From Gluconacetobacter dulcium (GTDB lineage Bacteria; Pseudomonadota; Alphaproteobacteria; Acetobacterales; Acetobacteraceae), in the NCBI RefSeq assembly GCF_014174165.1, contig NZ_JABEQN010000011.1, positions 62,001-126,000 on the forward strand: a stretch of DNA of 64,000 nt, read 5' to 3'. This document shows, piece by piece, positions 34,997-44,631 of this stretch. The first letter of the stretch is position 1. The number at the start of each line of letters is the position of its first letter. Below the pieces are notes generated by a model that searched no databases, was not told where the DNA came from, and saw nothing but the letters and a program-made list of their open reading frames with translations. The position numbers and the translations under genes are program-made.

Positions 34997-35719
34997 TCAC
35001 TCCCCGGCGATGCGGGCGCCGAAATGCACCACCTGCCCGCTGGCGGTGAGCATCTGCATGCGGCCGAGGTCACGCGAAACCAGGCGCATGACCAGTGCCG
35101 TCAGGTCGGCCACCTGGGCGCGGCAGGTGGCGGACTGACGGGCGAGATGGTTGTAGATCACCACCGCCGGAATCGCCGCGACCAGACCCAGCGCGGTGGC
35201 CAGCAGGGCCTCGGCGATACCGGGGGCGACGACGGCGAGGCTGGTCGCCTTGCTGGCGGCAATGCCGGTAAAGGAGGTCATGATACCCCACACGGTGCCG
35301 AACAGGCCGATGAAGGGCGAGGTGGCGCCAATGGTGGCCAGCAGGCCGGTGCCGCGCATCAGCCTGCGGCCCTCGGCGGCTTCCAGCCGCTCCAGATGCA
35401 GCACGATCCGCTCCTTCAGCCCGTCATGGTCGTCGGGGATGTCGTGCGAACGCTGGCGTTCGGTCTCGGCGGCCATGACCAGCGTGTGGGCGATACAGTT
35501 TTCGCGGGTGCCCTGCTCGCCGAGATCGAGCGTGCCCGCCGTCTCCAGCGTCTTTTCCGCCTTCGTCAGCGCCATGCGGGTGCGGAACAGTTCGACCGAT
35601 TTGGCGATGAAGATGGTCCAGGTCAGCAGCGATGCCACCGCCAGCAGGGTCATCACGCAGCGGACCACCGGCCCGGCATTGAGGAACATCTCCCACGGGG
35701 AGAACGGCAGGTCGGTCAT
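34997..35719 (-). CDS. exbB: ExbB/TolQ-family proton channel
   Basis: The 240-residue protein has three membrane helices: near 20-40 (VVRCVMTLLAVASLLTWTIFIAKSVELF), near 130-155 and near 170-190. The conserved ExbB text is LATIGATSPFIGLFGTVWGIMTSFTGIAASKATSLAVVAPGIAEALLATALGLVAAIPAVVIYNHLAR. It forms the proton-conducting pentamer with ExbD. Its start overlaps the stop of the 78-aa upstream gene (ATGA). Confidence 0.95.
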   Translation of the reverse strand: MTDLPFSPWEMFLNAGPVVRCVMTLLAVASLLTWTIFIAKSVELFRTRMALTKAEKTLETAGTLDLGEQGTRENCIAHTLVMAAETERQRSHDIPDDHDGLKERIVLHLERLEAAEGRRLMRGTGLLATIGATSPFIGLFGTVWGIMTSFTGIAASKATSLAVVAPGIAEALLATALGLVAAIPAVVIYNHLARQSATCRAQVADLTALVMRLVSRDLGRMQMLTASGQVVHFGARIAGE

Positions 35720-35952
35720 GAGCGACCTCCTTTGTCAGACGGCCGGCTCCATGCCCGCACCAGGCAGATCACCGTCACGATGAGGGGAAGGGAGAGTGCG
35801 GCCCACGACAGGGCCAGCCAGATGCCGTGCTGCCCCAGCAGGGCCGACAGCAGGCCGAAGACGGTCAGCAGCCCCAGCGCGATCGGCCACGGCCAGACCG
35901 CGACCGCCGGCCGGCGGCCGGAGAGGGCCTGCGCGGGCGGGAAGGCGTTCAT
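35716..35952 (-). CDS. Small membrane protein between PepSY gene and exbB
   Basis: The 78-residue frame contains two hydrophobic helices (WPWPIALGLLTVFGLLSALL and IWLALSWAALSLPLIVTVICLVRAW) with a basic C-terminus (SRPSDKGGRS). Its start overlaps the stop of the PepSY gene and its stop overlaps the exbB start, both as ATGA junctions. It is therefore almost certainly translated and stoichiometrically linked to them. No family is recognised beyond small PepSY-associated inner-membrane proteins of iron-uptake clusters. Confidence 0.75.
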   Translation of the reverse strand: MNAFPPAQALSGRRPAVAVWPWPIALGLLTVFGLLSALLGQHGIWLALSWAALSLPLIVTVICLVRAWSRPSDKGGRS

Positions 35953-37193
35953 CGCGCGCCCTCCGCCAGCGCGGAAACGGGGGCCTGGTCTCCGTCATCC
36001 AGATCGTAGCCCAGGGCGCGCAGGCGGGCATCGGTGGCGACCTTGCGCTTGCCGGCCCACAGCACCAGCCCGCTGACCAGGACGACGATCACCATCACAT
36101 CCAGCAGCGCCCACAGGATGCGTAGCGGCATGCCGCCATAATCGCCGAAATGCAGCGGACGCGAGATTTCGAGAAAACGCAGATACCAGGGCATGGGATA
36201 GGCTCCCGTCAGGTTCCCGGTCCGGGCATCGACCAGGACCGGCGTGAACAGGCGCGCCCGTAGCGGCGTGGCCCCGCGCGTCCACAGGACATAATGGACC
36301 GGACTGCCAAAGGGGGCGCCCGGAAAGGCAAGACTCGTAACCGCGTTGCCGGGGACGGCCCGGCGCGCCGTATCGAAGGCCGCCTGCACCGGGGACAGAT
36401 GGTCCTGCGCCGGCACCGGCAGGTGGGCATAGGGCTTGAGGATCTGCCGGACATCGGTCACGCGCCACAGGCCGAAGAGCGGGGTCTGGAGTTCGTTGAC
36501 CAGCCCGGTGAAGCCGACCACCAGCGCCCAGACCAGGGTCGCCGCGCCCAGCAGGTTATGCAGGTCGAGCCAGGCCAGGCGCGCGGCACGATCGCGCCGG
36601 ACGCTGCCGAAGGGCAGCCGCTTCATGAAACGGCCGTACAGCACGGTTCCGGAGACCAGCGAGGCCACGAACACGCCGCCCATCGCACCCATGAACAGGG
36701 CGCCCGGCAGGCCGGCGAACAGGTTCATATGCAGCCGGGTGCAGGTGCCGAGGATGGCGGCCGTCCAGGTACGCGGCGCCTTCGGCGCGTCGACCGGCGG
36801 GGATTGTTTCAGCACCTTCGCCGTGCGGGCATCGAATTTGATCCAGTGACCGGAATGGCGGTCGGGAAACTTATCGTCGTCCTTCAGGGCCTGCCATGAC
36901 GGGGCCATGGAGACGAGAACGGCGGGCTCATCGTCATCTGGCGCGACATTGGTGACGATCTGCTCCGGATAGAGCGCGCGCGCCTTGCCCACGATCTCGT
37001 CGAGGCTGGCATTGGGCGTTCCCGGTGGCAGGACTTCGTATGGCGGGTCGTCGTCGCCGACGAAGGCGTCCCAGATCTGTTCGGAGAACAGCATCGGCAG
37101 ACCGGTCACGCACACGATCAGCAGGAACAGCGTGCAGGCCAGGCTCGTCCATTTATGGACGACGAACCAGCGGCGCAGCGTGGCGGTCGTCAT
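35949..37193 (-). CDS. PepSY-associated transmembrane protein (possible ferric-siderophore reductase)
   Basis: The 414-residue protein has four membrane helices: RRWFVVHKWTSLACTLFLLIVCVTGLPMLF, then near 170-190, 210-235 and 360-382. Two periplasmic PepSY-type domains lie between them. Paired histidines sit in or near helices (HKW, RLHMNLFAGLPG, WLDLHNLLGA, RPLHFGDYGG), as in PepSY-TM proteins thought to bind haem and reduce ferric siderophores. It is the first gene of the run leading to exbB-exbD-tonB. Function is inferred from family and context. Confidence 0.88.
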   Translation of the reverse strand: MTTATLRRWFVVHKWTSLACTLFLLIVCVTGLPMLFSEQIWDAFVGDDDPPYEVLPPGTPNASLDEIVGKARALYPEQIVTNVAPDDDEPAVLVSMAPSWQALKDDDKFPDRHSGHWIKFDARTAKVLKQSPPVDAPKAPRTWTAAILGTCTRLHMNLFAGLPGALFMGAMGGVFVASLVSGTVLYGRFMKRLPFGSVRRDRAARLAWLDLHNLLGAATLVWALVVGFTGLVNELQTPLFGLWRVTDVRQILKPYAHLPVPAQDHLSPVQAAFDTARRAVPGNAVTSLAFPGAPFGSPVHYVLWTRGATPLRARLFTPVLVDARTGNLTGAYPMPWYLRFLEISRPLHFGDYGGMPLRILWALLDVMVIVVLVSGLVLWAGKRKVATDARLRALGYDLDDGDQAPVSALAEGAR

Positions 37194-37748
37194 GCTTCAG
37201 GCCCTGCCCCTGGATGGCGCCGAAGATGCGTCTACGAATGAGTCGCAATTCAAGAATCCACGCATAGCCACGTCTTGCATCCTCATTTCACGCCGCAGGG
37301 GAGCCCTCGCCGAGGGCCGGCTCATCGGCCCCCGTCGAACCGCAACCGGGGCCTCTATTGTCTAAGACGATTCAAACCGGCTTTTTTGTAACGGAAATTC
37401 GGAAAAAATCCGGGGCAGGCCCGATAGCTGCGCTGCGCGAGGCGCCGGAAGCACGGAATTCCGGCCCTTACGGCGTGAACTCACGAATCCGTCAGAAATG
37501 CGCATGGCACATTCGGCGCATGCGGGACGGCTGCGGCCGGCCGCCTGCCAGCGATAGGACAGGTCGCCGTAAACCTCATCCTCGGCGGACGGGAAGACCG
37601 GGGACGACCCGTTCGGGACCCTTGGGCCTGCGTGCCCGATGCTCCGGAACGGGGAAGACCTGCCGGCGGCTCCTTGGGGGTCTTGTCCCGGTCGCCTGTC
37701 GTTCATAGCTCAACAGTTACGAGAGATGCTCAGACATCGGAGACCCAT
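37194..37748. other. Divergent intergenic region between iron-uptake operon and oxidoreductase gene
   Basis: About 550 bases with no convincing gene. The reading frames at 37358-37708 on both strands look like shadows because they lack domain text, start signals and amino-acid patterns. Promoters for both flanking genes are expected. The only site I can name is the candidate iron box at 37232. Confidence 0.4.
37232..37250. promoter_or_regulatory. Candidate Fur (iron) box upstream of the PepSY-exbBD-tonB operon
   Basis: On the minus strand AATTGCGACTCATTCGTAG resembles the TTGCGAATnATTCGCAA style of Fur boxes. It lies 39 bases upstream of the PepSY gene start. The dyad is imperfect and the site is proposed mainly from position. 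Confidence 0.35.
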
Positions 37749-38411
37749 ATGAAAATCGGCATTATCGGCGCCGGCCACATTGGCAGTGCCCTGACCAGGC
37801 GCCTGACGGCGCTGGGACATACCGTTCTGGTGGCCAACTCCCGCAATCCGGCGACCCTGAGCGACCTCGCGGCCGAAACAGGGGCGACCGCGGTCACGCC
37901 GCAGGAGGCGGTAAAGGACGTCGATCTGATCGTGCTGACGATCCCGGAGAAGAACGTTCCCCATTTGCCCCACGATCTGTTCGCGGACGTGCCGCCAGCC
38001 TTGCCGGTCGTCGATACCGGGAACTACTACCCCCAGCAACGGGACGGCCGGATTGCGGCGATCGAGGACGGCCTGCCGGAAAGCCGCTGGGTCGAGCAGA
38101 CAATCGGCCATCCGGTCATCAAGGTGTTCAACAACATATACTCCGTCCATTTGCAGGAAAACGGCAAACCGCAGGGAGCACACGGGCGCATTGCCCTGCC
38201 GGTCGCGGGTGACGACCCCGCCGCGAAGGCGATCGTGCTGGATCTGGTGAATGATCTCGGCTTCGATCCGGTCGATGTCGGCGGACTGGACGAATCCTGG
38301 CGGCAGCAGCCCGGCACACCGGTCTATGCGGCCGATCTGGACATGGCGGGCGTGAAAAAGGCACTGTCCGACGCCCGGCCCGAACGGGCTGCCCAATGGA
38401 AGGCCACATGA
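37749..38411 (+). CDS. NAD(P)-binding oxidoreductase, F420-dependent NADP reductase-like
   Basis: The 220-residue protein has an N-terminal Rossmann fold with MKIGIIGAGHIGSALTRRLTALGHTVLVANSRNP and the later stretches VDLIVLTIPEKN, PVVDTGNYYPQ, VIKVFNNIYS and RIALPVAGDDPAAKAIVLDLVNDLGFDPVDVGGL. This is the pattern of the COG2085/Fno-like family. The substrate is unknown. ATG at 37749 begins the fold exactly. The stop overlaps the start of the next gene (ATGA). Confidence 0.85.
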   Translation: MKIGIIGAGHIGSALTRRLTALGHTVLVANSRNPATLSDLAAETGATAVTPQEAVKDVDLIVLTIPEKNVPHLPHDLFADVPPALPVVDTGNYYPQQRDGRIAAIEDGLPESRWVEQTIGHPVIKVFNNIYSVHLQENGKPQGAHGRIALPVAGDDPAAKAIVLDLVNDLGFDPVDVGGLDESWRQQPGTPVYAADLDMAGVKKALSDARPERAAQWKAT

Positions 38412-38839
38412 CGCGGATGCCCGAGCCGATCCGGCGGGTCGAGACGATCGCCAGTTACCACGCCCATGTCTATTTCGAAGGGCCGGACGAACGGGCAGCC
38501 GCCGAATGCCTGCGCGCGGCCATCGCCGATCGCTTTGTCGTGCGCCTCGGCCGCTGGCATGAGGTGCCGGTCGGGCCGCACACCCTGCCCATGTATCAGG
38601 TCGCGTTCGACACCACGCTCTTCGCGACGCTCGTGCCCTGGCTGATGCTCAACCATCAGGGGCTCAGCATCCTGATCCATCCGAACACACGCTTCCCGCG
38701 CCGGGACCACATGCGCGACGGGGCGTGGCTGGGCCAGCGCCGCGCGTTGCTGGCCGAGCGCGTGCCCGAGAGCGCGCCCGAGGCCGATGGCGCCGGCCTT
38801 CCGAATACCCGGCCGGGCAGTCCGGGAAGCGCTGATTGA
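38408..38839 (+). CDS. DOPA 4,5-dioxygenase-like (aromatic ring-cleavage) protein
   Basis: The 143-residue protein shows family text: IASYHAHVYFEGPDERAAAECLRAAI, GRWHEVPVGPHTLPMYQVAF, WLMLNHQGLSILIHPNTR. Four or more His in these stretches (YHAHVYF, WHEVPVGPH, NHQG, IHPN) can form an iron site for extradiol cleavage of catechol-type substrates. The ATG at 38408 overlaps the oxidoreductase stop; ATG at 38396 is a longer option. The C-terminal tail is Pro/Gly-rich and variable. Confidence 0.8.
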   Translation: MTRMPEPIRRVETIASYHAHVYFEGPDERAAAECLRAAIADRFVVRLGRWHEVPVGPHTLPMYQVAFDTTLFATLVPWLMLNHQGLSILIHPNTRFPRRDHMRDGAWLGQRRALLAERVPESAPEADGAGLPNTRPGSPGSAD

Positions 38840-39000
38840 GGCGTCCGACCGCCCCGATGGGCCGTCGATGAGGCAGCCTGTTCCCCTGCCCTCCTCCGCC
38901 GCGCCAGACCACCGATAACCGCCTCCCTCGCCTCGCAGGGCTGCATCCTGTAACAAGGCCCCCTTGGCATCGGTGGTGGATCAGATATGGACTGGCGCGG

Positions 39001-40476
39001 ATGAAGCTCGATTTCACGACTCTGAACAGCATGCGCCAGCATAATGCCGCCTGGCGCCTGTTATGCTCGGACCATGCGCCGCTTATTCTCAGCTTTCTGC
39101 ATCAGACGTTCATCCGCCCCAATGTGCGCAGCCTGGAAGCCGAGAGCATGGCGGAAGCGCTGGAAGACGTGCTGTATGCGCTCCGCCAGCAACTGGACGA
39201 GACCGCGTTTCCCAGAACGGCGCGGGAGTATCTGGAAGACTGGGCTTCGCCCGACAAAGGCTGGCTGAGAAAATTCTACCAACATGGCACGGACAATGCC
39301 GTGTTCGACATGACCCCGGCCACCGAGAAAGTCCTTTCATGGCTGGAGCAACTGGCCGAACGCAGCTTTGTGGGCACGGAATCGCGCCTGCGGACCCTGT
39401 TCGACCTGCTGCGCCAGATGAATGAGGGCTCTCAGAGCGACCCGGACCAGCGCCTGGCGGACCTGCGCCGGCGTCGCGACGAGATCGACGCGGAAATTGC
39501 CCGTATCCAGAGCGGCGACCTCAGCCTGATGGATGATACCGGCATCAAGGAACGGTTCTCACAATTCACACGCATGGCGCGCGACCTTCTCGCCGACTTT
39601 CGTGAGGTGGAATATAATTTTCGCCGTCTGGACCGCGCCGTGCGAGAGCGCGTCGCCTTGTGGGACGGCACCAAGGGCGCCCTGCTGGATGAAATCCTGG
39701 CCCAGCACGACCTGATCAATGAGTCCGACCAGGGGCGCAGTTTTCAGGCCTTCTGGAACTTCCTCATGTCCAATCGCCGGCAGGAAGAACTGTCGCAGCA
39801 TCTGGAACGCATTCTCTCCCTGCCGGTTATTGCGAACCTGCACCCGGACCCGCGACTACGCCGCATTCATTACGACTGGCTGGAGGCCGGCGAACACACG
39901 CAACGCACGGTCGCGCAATTGTCTCACCGCCTGCGTCAGTTTCTCGATGATCAGAGCCGGCAGGAAAGCAGACGCATCACGGAGATTCTGTGTAATATCG
40001 AGGCGCACGCGCTCGCCATGCGTCCCTACCTGTCTGACGGCCCGCCCGACGAGGCCCTGATCGGGCTTGACGCCATGTCGGCCTCCCCTGACCTGCTCAT
40101 GGAGCGGCCACTTTATACGCCCCCTCTTCCCACGATCCTGACCATCGACCCGCTTCCCGACGATGAAACGGACGACGCCGACCCGACGGCCCTGTACGAA
40201 CAGGTTATGGTGGATCGGACGCGCCTGGCCGAAAATATTCAGCAGGCTCTGGCGGAAGCCCCGCAGGTGAGCCTGGCAGCCCTGCTGCGCCGTTATCCTC
40301 TGGAACAGGGGTTGTCCGAACTGGTGGCCTATCTTCAACTCAGCAGTGAGCGCTTCGCGAGCCTCATTGATGAAAAGACAAACGACCATGTAAGCTGGGA
40401 TATCATGACCGCTGACGGATCCATCATAACGCGCGACGCCACCCTTCAACGCGTGATTTTCGTGAGATCGGCATGA
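39001..40476 (+). CDS. jetA: Wadjet system protein JetA (DUF3375, kleisin-like)
   Basis: JetA is the kleisin-like subunit of the Wadjet SMC complex that recognises and cleaves small circular DNA. The 491-residue product matches the DUF3375 family in length and begins MKLDFTTLNSMRQHNAAWRLLCSDHAPLILSFLHQTFI, a recognisable family opening. The middle is long helix with coiled-coil potential (about 150-200, SDPDQRLADLRRRRDEIDAEIARIQSGD). The C-terminal part (about 395-491) is a winged-helix-type region. The gene overlaps jetB (ATGA). A 5-codon ATG frame at 38987-39004 overlaps the start. Confidence 0.92.
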   Translation: MKLDFTTLNSMRQHNAAWRLLCSDHAPLILSFLHQTFIRPNVRSLEAESMAEALEDVLYALRQQLDETAFPRTAREYLEDWASPDKGWLRKFYQHGTDNAVFDMTPATEKVLSWLEQLAERSFVGTESRLRTLFDLLRQMNEGSQSDPDQRLADLRRRRDEIDAEIARIQSGDLSLMDDTGIKERFSQFTRMARDLLADFREVEYNFRRLDRAVRERVALWDGTKGALLDEILAQHDLINESDQGRSFQAFWNFLMSNRRQEELSQHLERILSLPVIANLHPDPRLRRIHYDWLEAGEHTQRTVAQLSHRLRQFLDDQSRQESRRITEILCNIEAHALAMRPYLSDGPPDEALIGLDAMSASPDLLMERPLYTPPLPTILTIDPLPDDETDDADPTALYEQVMVDRTRLAENIQQALAEAPQVSLAALLRRYPLEQGLSELVAYLQLSSERFASLIDEKTNDHVSWDIMTADGSIITRDATLQRVIFVRSA

Positions 40477-41231
40477 GCCAGACGGTCGACGCCCCGGATG
40501 ACGGGCAGGCTCCGGCTCAATCCCCCGCGTCTCTCTCCACACTCGCCATCGCCCTGCTGAAGGGCGTGATCTACCGGGAGGACGATGAAGGGCAATGGGG
40601 ACACCTGCTCCATCTGCAAAATCAGGTGCGGGATTATGTGTCCGTGCTGGGGCTGGTCCTGATGATCGACCCCGCCGAAGGCTATGCCTATCTGCGCAGC
40701 GTACCCGAGACGGAGGAGGATGAGGGCGCATCGCGCATGCCCCGCCTGATCGCGCGGCGCCCGCTCTCCTTTCATGTCAGTCTGCTTTTAGCCCTGCTCC
40801 GCCAGCAATTAGTGCGGTTTGATGCCATAGGCGGTGAAACACGGCTTATCCTCAGCCGGAACGATATCGCCTCCATGCTCCAGACCTTCCTGCCGGAGAG
40901 CAGCAACGAAGTCCGGCAGCTTGGGCAGATCGAAACCTACATCCGTCGTGTGTCGGAACTCGGCTTTCTGCGCCCCATGGCGCCGGACAGTGCTGACGCA
41001 GCCAGCACGGCGCCGCGCTATGAGGTGCGCCGTATCCTCAAGGCCTATATTGATGCCGACTGGCTGGCCACGCTGGACGAACGGCTGGAAGCCTATCTGG
41101 CACATGCCCGCAGCCTGGAGCAGGCCGACAGGCCCCCGGCGGCCGCGCCCGCCACGTCCGAGCAGGCCGCCGAGCCCGACGCCCAGCTTTTTCCAGACTA
41201 TGCCGATGCAGGACTGATCGACCGTGAGTGA
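40473..41231 (+). CDS. jetB: Wadjet system protein JetB (DUF4194, MukE-like)
   Basis: JetB is the MukE-like KITE subunit of the complex. The 252-residue product has the DUF4194 pattern: [57 protein letters not shown], and later [50 protein letters not shown] and [23 protein letters not shown]. The Ala/Pro-rich tail (about 215-252) is not conserved-looking. It overlaps jetA by 4 bases and jetC by 8 bases, so translation of the three is coupled. Confidence 0.92.
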   Translation: MSQTVDAPDDGQAPAQSPASLSTLAIALLKGVIYREDDEGQWGHLLHLQNQVRDYVSVLGLVLMIDPAEGYAYLRSVPETEEDEGASRMPRLIARRPLSFHVSLLLALLRQQLVRFDAIGGETRLILSRNDIASMLQTFLPESSNEVRQLGQIETYIRRVSELGFLRPMAPDSADAASTAPRYEVRRILKAYIDADWLATLDERLEAYLAHARSLEQADRPPAAAPATSEQAAEPDAQLFPDYADAGLIDRE

Positions 41232-44200
41232 TACCCAGCAAGCCCCGCTAGACTTTGCCGTGGATGATCGTCTGGCCGGGTTCCGCCTGCATCGTCTGGA
41301 AGTGCTGAACTGGGGCACGTTTGACAAGCGTGTCTGGCGCTTTGACCTCAACGGACGGAACGCGCTGCTTACAGGGAATATCGGCTCCGGCAAATCCACC
41401 CTGGTGGATGCCATCACGACCCTGCTCGTGCCCGCACAGCGCATTGTCTATAACAAGGCCGCCGGGGCGGAAACGCGGGAACGCTCGCTCCGCTCATACG
41501 TCACCGGCCATTATAAGTCCGAACGCAACGACGCAACAGGCTCCACCAAGTCTGTCAGCCTGCGCGATACGCAGAGCTATACGATTATTCTTGGTGTTTT
41601 CAAAAACGAAGGCTACCTGCAAACCGTAACGCTGGCACAGGTTTTCTGGACCAAGAAGCAGCAGGTTCAGCCGGCACGGTTTTTCGTATCCGTAGAAAAA
41701 GAACTCTCCATTCAGGAGCATTTTACCGGATTCGGCACCGATATCCTGCAACTGCGCAAGAATCTGCGCGCGCTCGGGGCGGAAGTCGAAGACAGCTTCA
41801 ACCGGTATGCCGCATGGTTCCGCCGCCGCTTCGGGATTGAGAACGAGCAGGCGCTGGATCTGTTCCTGCAAACCGTCTCCATGAAATCCGTCGATAACAT
41901 CACGGATTTCGTACGGGAAAACATGCTGGCACGGTTCGATGCCACGGACCGTATCCATGCCCTGATTTCTCATTTTGAAGACCTGAACGACTCCCATGAG
42001 GCTGTTCTGAAGGCCCAGAAACAGATCAGCCTGCTGACGCCCCTGGCCGAAGACCTTGCCACCCACAAGGACAGTGAAGCCCGCAGCGACACACTCAAGA
42101 CGTTCAGGCAGGCTCTGCCGGGTTATTTTGCCAGCCGGAAAGCCACGCTGCTCGAACAGCAGATCGCCAACGAGCAGGAGGTGTCCACAACCAACCAGCA
42201 ACAATTGGCGGAACAGGATGCTACCCGCATAACCTGCCGGCAAAAGCTGGACGAGATCAGGCAAGCTATCTACGCCAATGGCGGCGACAGGCTGGAGCAA
42301 CTGGCCTCCGCCATCCAGCAGGCGGAAAAGACCTGCGAGGAGCGTCGCAGGAATGCCGCGCACTACGCCACGCTTGTGGAACAGCTCAACGTCAGACCGG
42401 CCGATTCCTCCGAAGGGTTTCAAGAGCTTGCGCTTTACCTTAAAAAGCAGAAAGGCGAGTGGAAGAAGCAGGACGCGTGGCTTGCGAAAGACCTGACCGA
42501 GCAAAGCATTCTTTTCCACGAGGAAAAGAACCAGCACGCCGAAATCGTCACCGAACTGGACAGCCTGCGGAAACGTCAGAGCAATATTGACGAACGGCAG
42601 ATCCGTATGCGTGCCATGCTCTGTGATGCCTTGGACGTTTCCGCCGAGGAGTTACCTTTCGCCGGAGAACTCATCCGCGTACGCGACGATGCACGAGAGT
42701 GGGAAGGTGCGGCCGAGCGTCTGCTGCATGGCTTTGCGCTGTCCCTGCTCGTGCCAGATCATCTGTATGCACAGGTGGTGGACTGGGTTGATCGCACGCA
42801 CCTGAAAGGCCGCCTGGTCTATTACCACATCCAGCAACATCGCTCGGGCGCGCATGCCGCGCGCCAGCCCAATACGCTGGCCCGGAAACTGGAAGTCCAT
42901 CCGGACTCACCCATACGGCTGTGGGTGGAAAACGAGCTGGCTCACCGCTTCAGTTTTACATGCTGTGAAACGCAGGATCATTTTCGCCATTCCAGCAAGG
43001 CCGTAACCCGGTCCGGACAGGTGAAGGAGCCGGGCGGGCGACATGAGAAGGACGACCGCCACCGGATCGATGACCGAAGCCGTTATGTTCTGGGGTGGAA
43101 CAATGCCATCAAGATTGCGGCCCTGGAAGAGAAACAGCGCGAACAGGAAGCGCTGATACAGAAACATGCCGGTGAGATCGCGCAGGCCGAAAACACCCGC
43201 AAGATGCTTCAGGAACGGTTTGAGACCCTGACCAGGCTGGAACGCTATCCCGATTATACCCAACTGGACTGGCATGGTGCTGCGCAGACAGCAGCCCAGC
43301 TCACGGCAGAGCGGGAGGCGCTGACAGCGACATCCGATGTTCTGCGTGAACTCAAGCAGCAACAGGACCAGGCGGAACAGACATCGCGGCAGGCTGAGGC
43401 AGATTATATGGTCCTGTTCAAAAAGCAGGCGCGGCTGGACCAGTCCATGGAAACCCTTCAGGCACGCTTGCAACATTGCCGGACAGTGCTGGACGATTAT
43501 GCGCTCACGCCGCAGCATGAGCAGGAACTCGACCAGCTTCAGCGACAGATGAATGGTGCTGAATTAACCAGCCCCGATGCCTGTGATAGTGCGCAAACGC
43601 AGCTTCGTGACCTGCTGGATACACAAATCGACCATCTTCAGCGCACGCTGGATAGCCTGCGTGACAGCATTCTGCGCGACATGCGTGAATTCCGGGCGAC
43701 TTACCCTGTAGAAGCGCAGGACATCGACTGCAATGTGAAAGCAGGCCCTGAATATTGTGCATTGCTGGCACAGCTCCAGAAAGATGACCTGCCCCGCTTT
43801 GTCAGTCGCTTCAAGAACCTCATGACTGTCAACACCATCAACGAAATTGCAAATTTCAACGCACATCTGGCGCAGGAACGGGAGATCATCAAGGAACGGA
43901 TTTCGGTCATCAACACCTCCCTCACCCAGATTGACTACAATCCGGACCGCTATATCCGCCTGGAAGCGCACCAGACACTGGACCCGGAGATTCGGGATTT
44001 TCAGACATCTCTGCGCGCCTGCACGGAAAATTCCGTTTCCGGAGACGATACCGAACAATATTCCGAACGGCGCTTTCATCGGGTTAAAGAGATTATCGAA
44101 CGATTCCGGGGGCGAGAGGGTCGGGCGGAACAGGACCTTCGCTGGACCAGAAAAGTGACCGATGTACGCAACTGGTTTTCGTTCGCTGCCAGCGAACGCT

Positions 44201-44631
44201 GGCGTGCGGATGAGACCGAGTTTGACCATTATACAGATTCCGGCGGCAAATCCGGCGGTCAGAAAGAAAAGCTGGCCTATACCATTCTGGCCGCCAGCCT
44301 GGCCTATCAATTCGGGCTGGAATGGGGGGAAGTGCGCTCACGCTCATTCCGCTTCGTGGTGATCGACGAGGCTTTTGGCCGTGGGTCTGATGACTCTACC
44401 CAATACGGTCTACGGCTGTTCCAGCAACTGAACATGCAGCTTCTTATCATTACACCATTGCAGAAAATCCATATCATCGAACCGTTTGTTTCGAGTGTCG
44501 GCTTTGTCGACAATCGCGACGGGAATTACTCGCGCCTGCGCGTACTCAGTATCGAGGAGCATTTTGCCAACAAGGCGTCTCTGCATGACTCAACACCAGA
44601 GCGGCCAAGGCATGAGAGCCAGCCTGCGTGA
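41224..44631 (+). CDS. jetC: Wadjet system protein JetC (SMC/MukB-like ATPase)
   Basis: JetC is the SMC motor that extrudes DNA loops. The 1135-residue protein has the Walker [15 protein letters not shown] at about 51-64. Two long coiled-coil arms (about 285-470 and 640-790, rich in Glu, Gln and Lys) flank a hinge (about 475-600). The C-terminal head has the ABC signature [21 protein letters not shown] near 1008-1028 and the Walker B/D-loop [18 protein letters not shown] near 1042-1059. The GTG start at 41224 overlaps jetB. GC is a little lower than flanking genes, in keeping with a mobile defence island. Confidence 0.94.
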   Translation: MSDTQQAPLDFAVDDRLAGFRLHRLEVLNWGTFDKRVWRFDLNGRNALLTGNIGSGKSTLVDAITTLLVPAQRIVYNKAAGAETRERSLRSYVTGHYKSERNDATGSTKSVSLRDTQSYTIILGVFKNEGYLQTVTLAQVFWTKKQQVQPARFFVSVEKELSIQEHFTGFGTDILQLRKNLRALGAEVEDSFNRYAAWFRRRFGIENEQALDLFLQTVSMKSVDNITDFVRENMLARFDATDRIHALISHFEDLNDSHEAVLKAQKQISLLTPLAEDLATHKDSEARSDTLKTFRQALPGYFASRKATLLEQQIANEQEVSTTNQQQLAEQDATRITCRQKLDEIRQAIYANGGDRLEQLASAIQQAEKTCEERRRNAAHYATLVEQLNVRPADSSEGFQELALYLKKQKGEWKKQDAWLAKDLTEQSILFHEEKNQHAEIVTELDSLRKRQSNIDERQIRMRAMLCDALDVSAEELPFAGELIRVRDDAREWEGAAERLLHGFALSLLVPDHLYAQVVDWVDRTHLKGRLVYYHIQQHRSGAHAARQPNTLARKLEVHPDSPIRLWVENELAHRFSFTCCETQDHFRHSSKAVTRSGQVKEPGGRHEKDDRHRIDDRSRYVLGWNNAIKIAALEEKQREQEALIQKHAGEIAQAENTRKMLQERFETLTRLERYPDYTQLDWHGAAQTAAQLTAEREALTATSDVLRELKQQQDQAEQTSRQAEADYMVLFKKQARLDQSMETLQARLQHCRTVLDDYALTPQHEQELDQLQRQMNGAELTSPDACDSAQTQLRDLLDTQIDHLQRTLDSLRDSILRDMREFRATYPVEAQDIDCNVKAGPEYCALLAQLQKDDLPRFVSRFKNLMTVNTINEIANFNAHLAQEREIIKERISVINTSLTQIDYNPDRYIRLEAHQTLDPEIRDFQTSLRACTENSVSGDDTEQYSERRFHRVKEIIERFRGREGRAEQDLRWTRKVTDVRNWFSFAASERWRADETEFDHYTDSGGKSGGQKEKLAYTILAASLAYQFGLEWGEVRSRSFRFVVIDEAFGRGSDDSTQYGLRLFQQLNMQLLIITPLQKIHIIEPFVSSVGFVDNRDGNYSRLRVLSIEEHFANKASLHDSTPERPRHESQPA

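Noticed and set aside
37358-37708. Small genes on either strand in the 37.2-37.7 kb gap
   Set aside because: No signal peptide, helix pattern, SD or family text.
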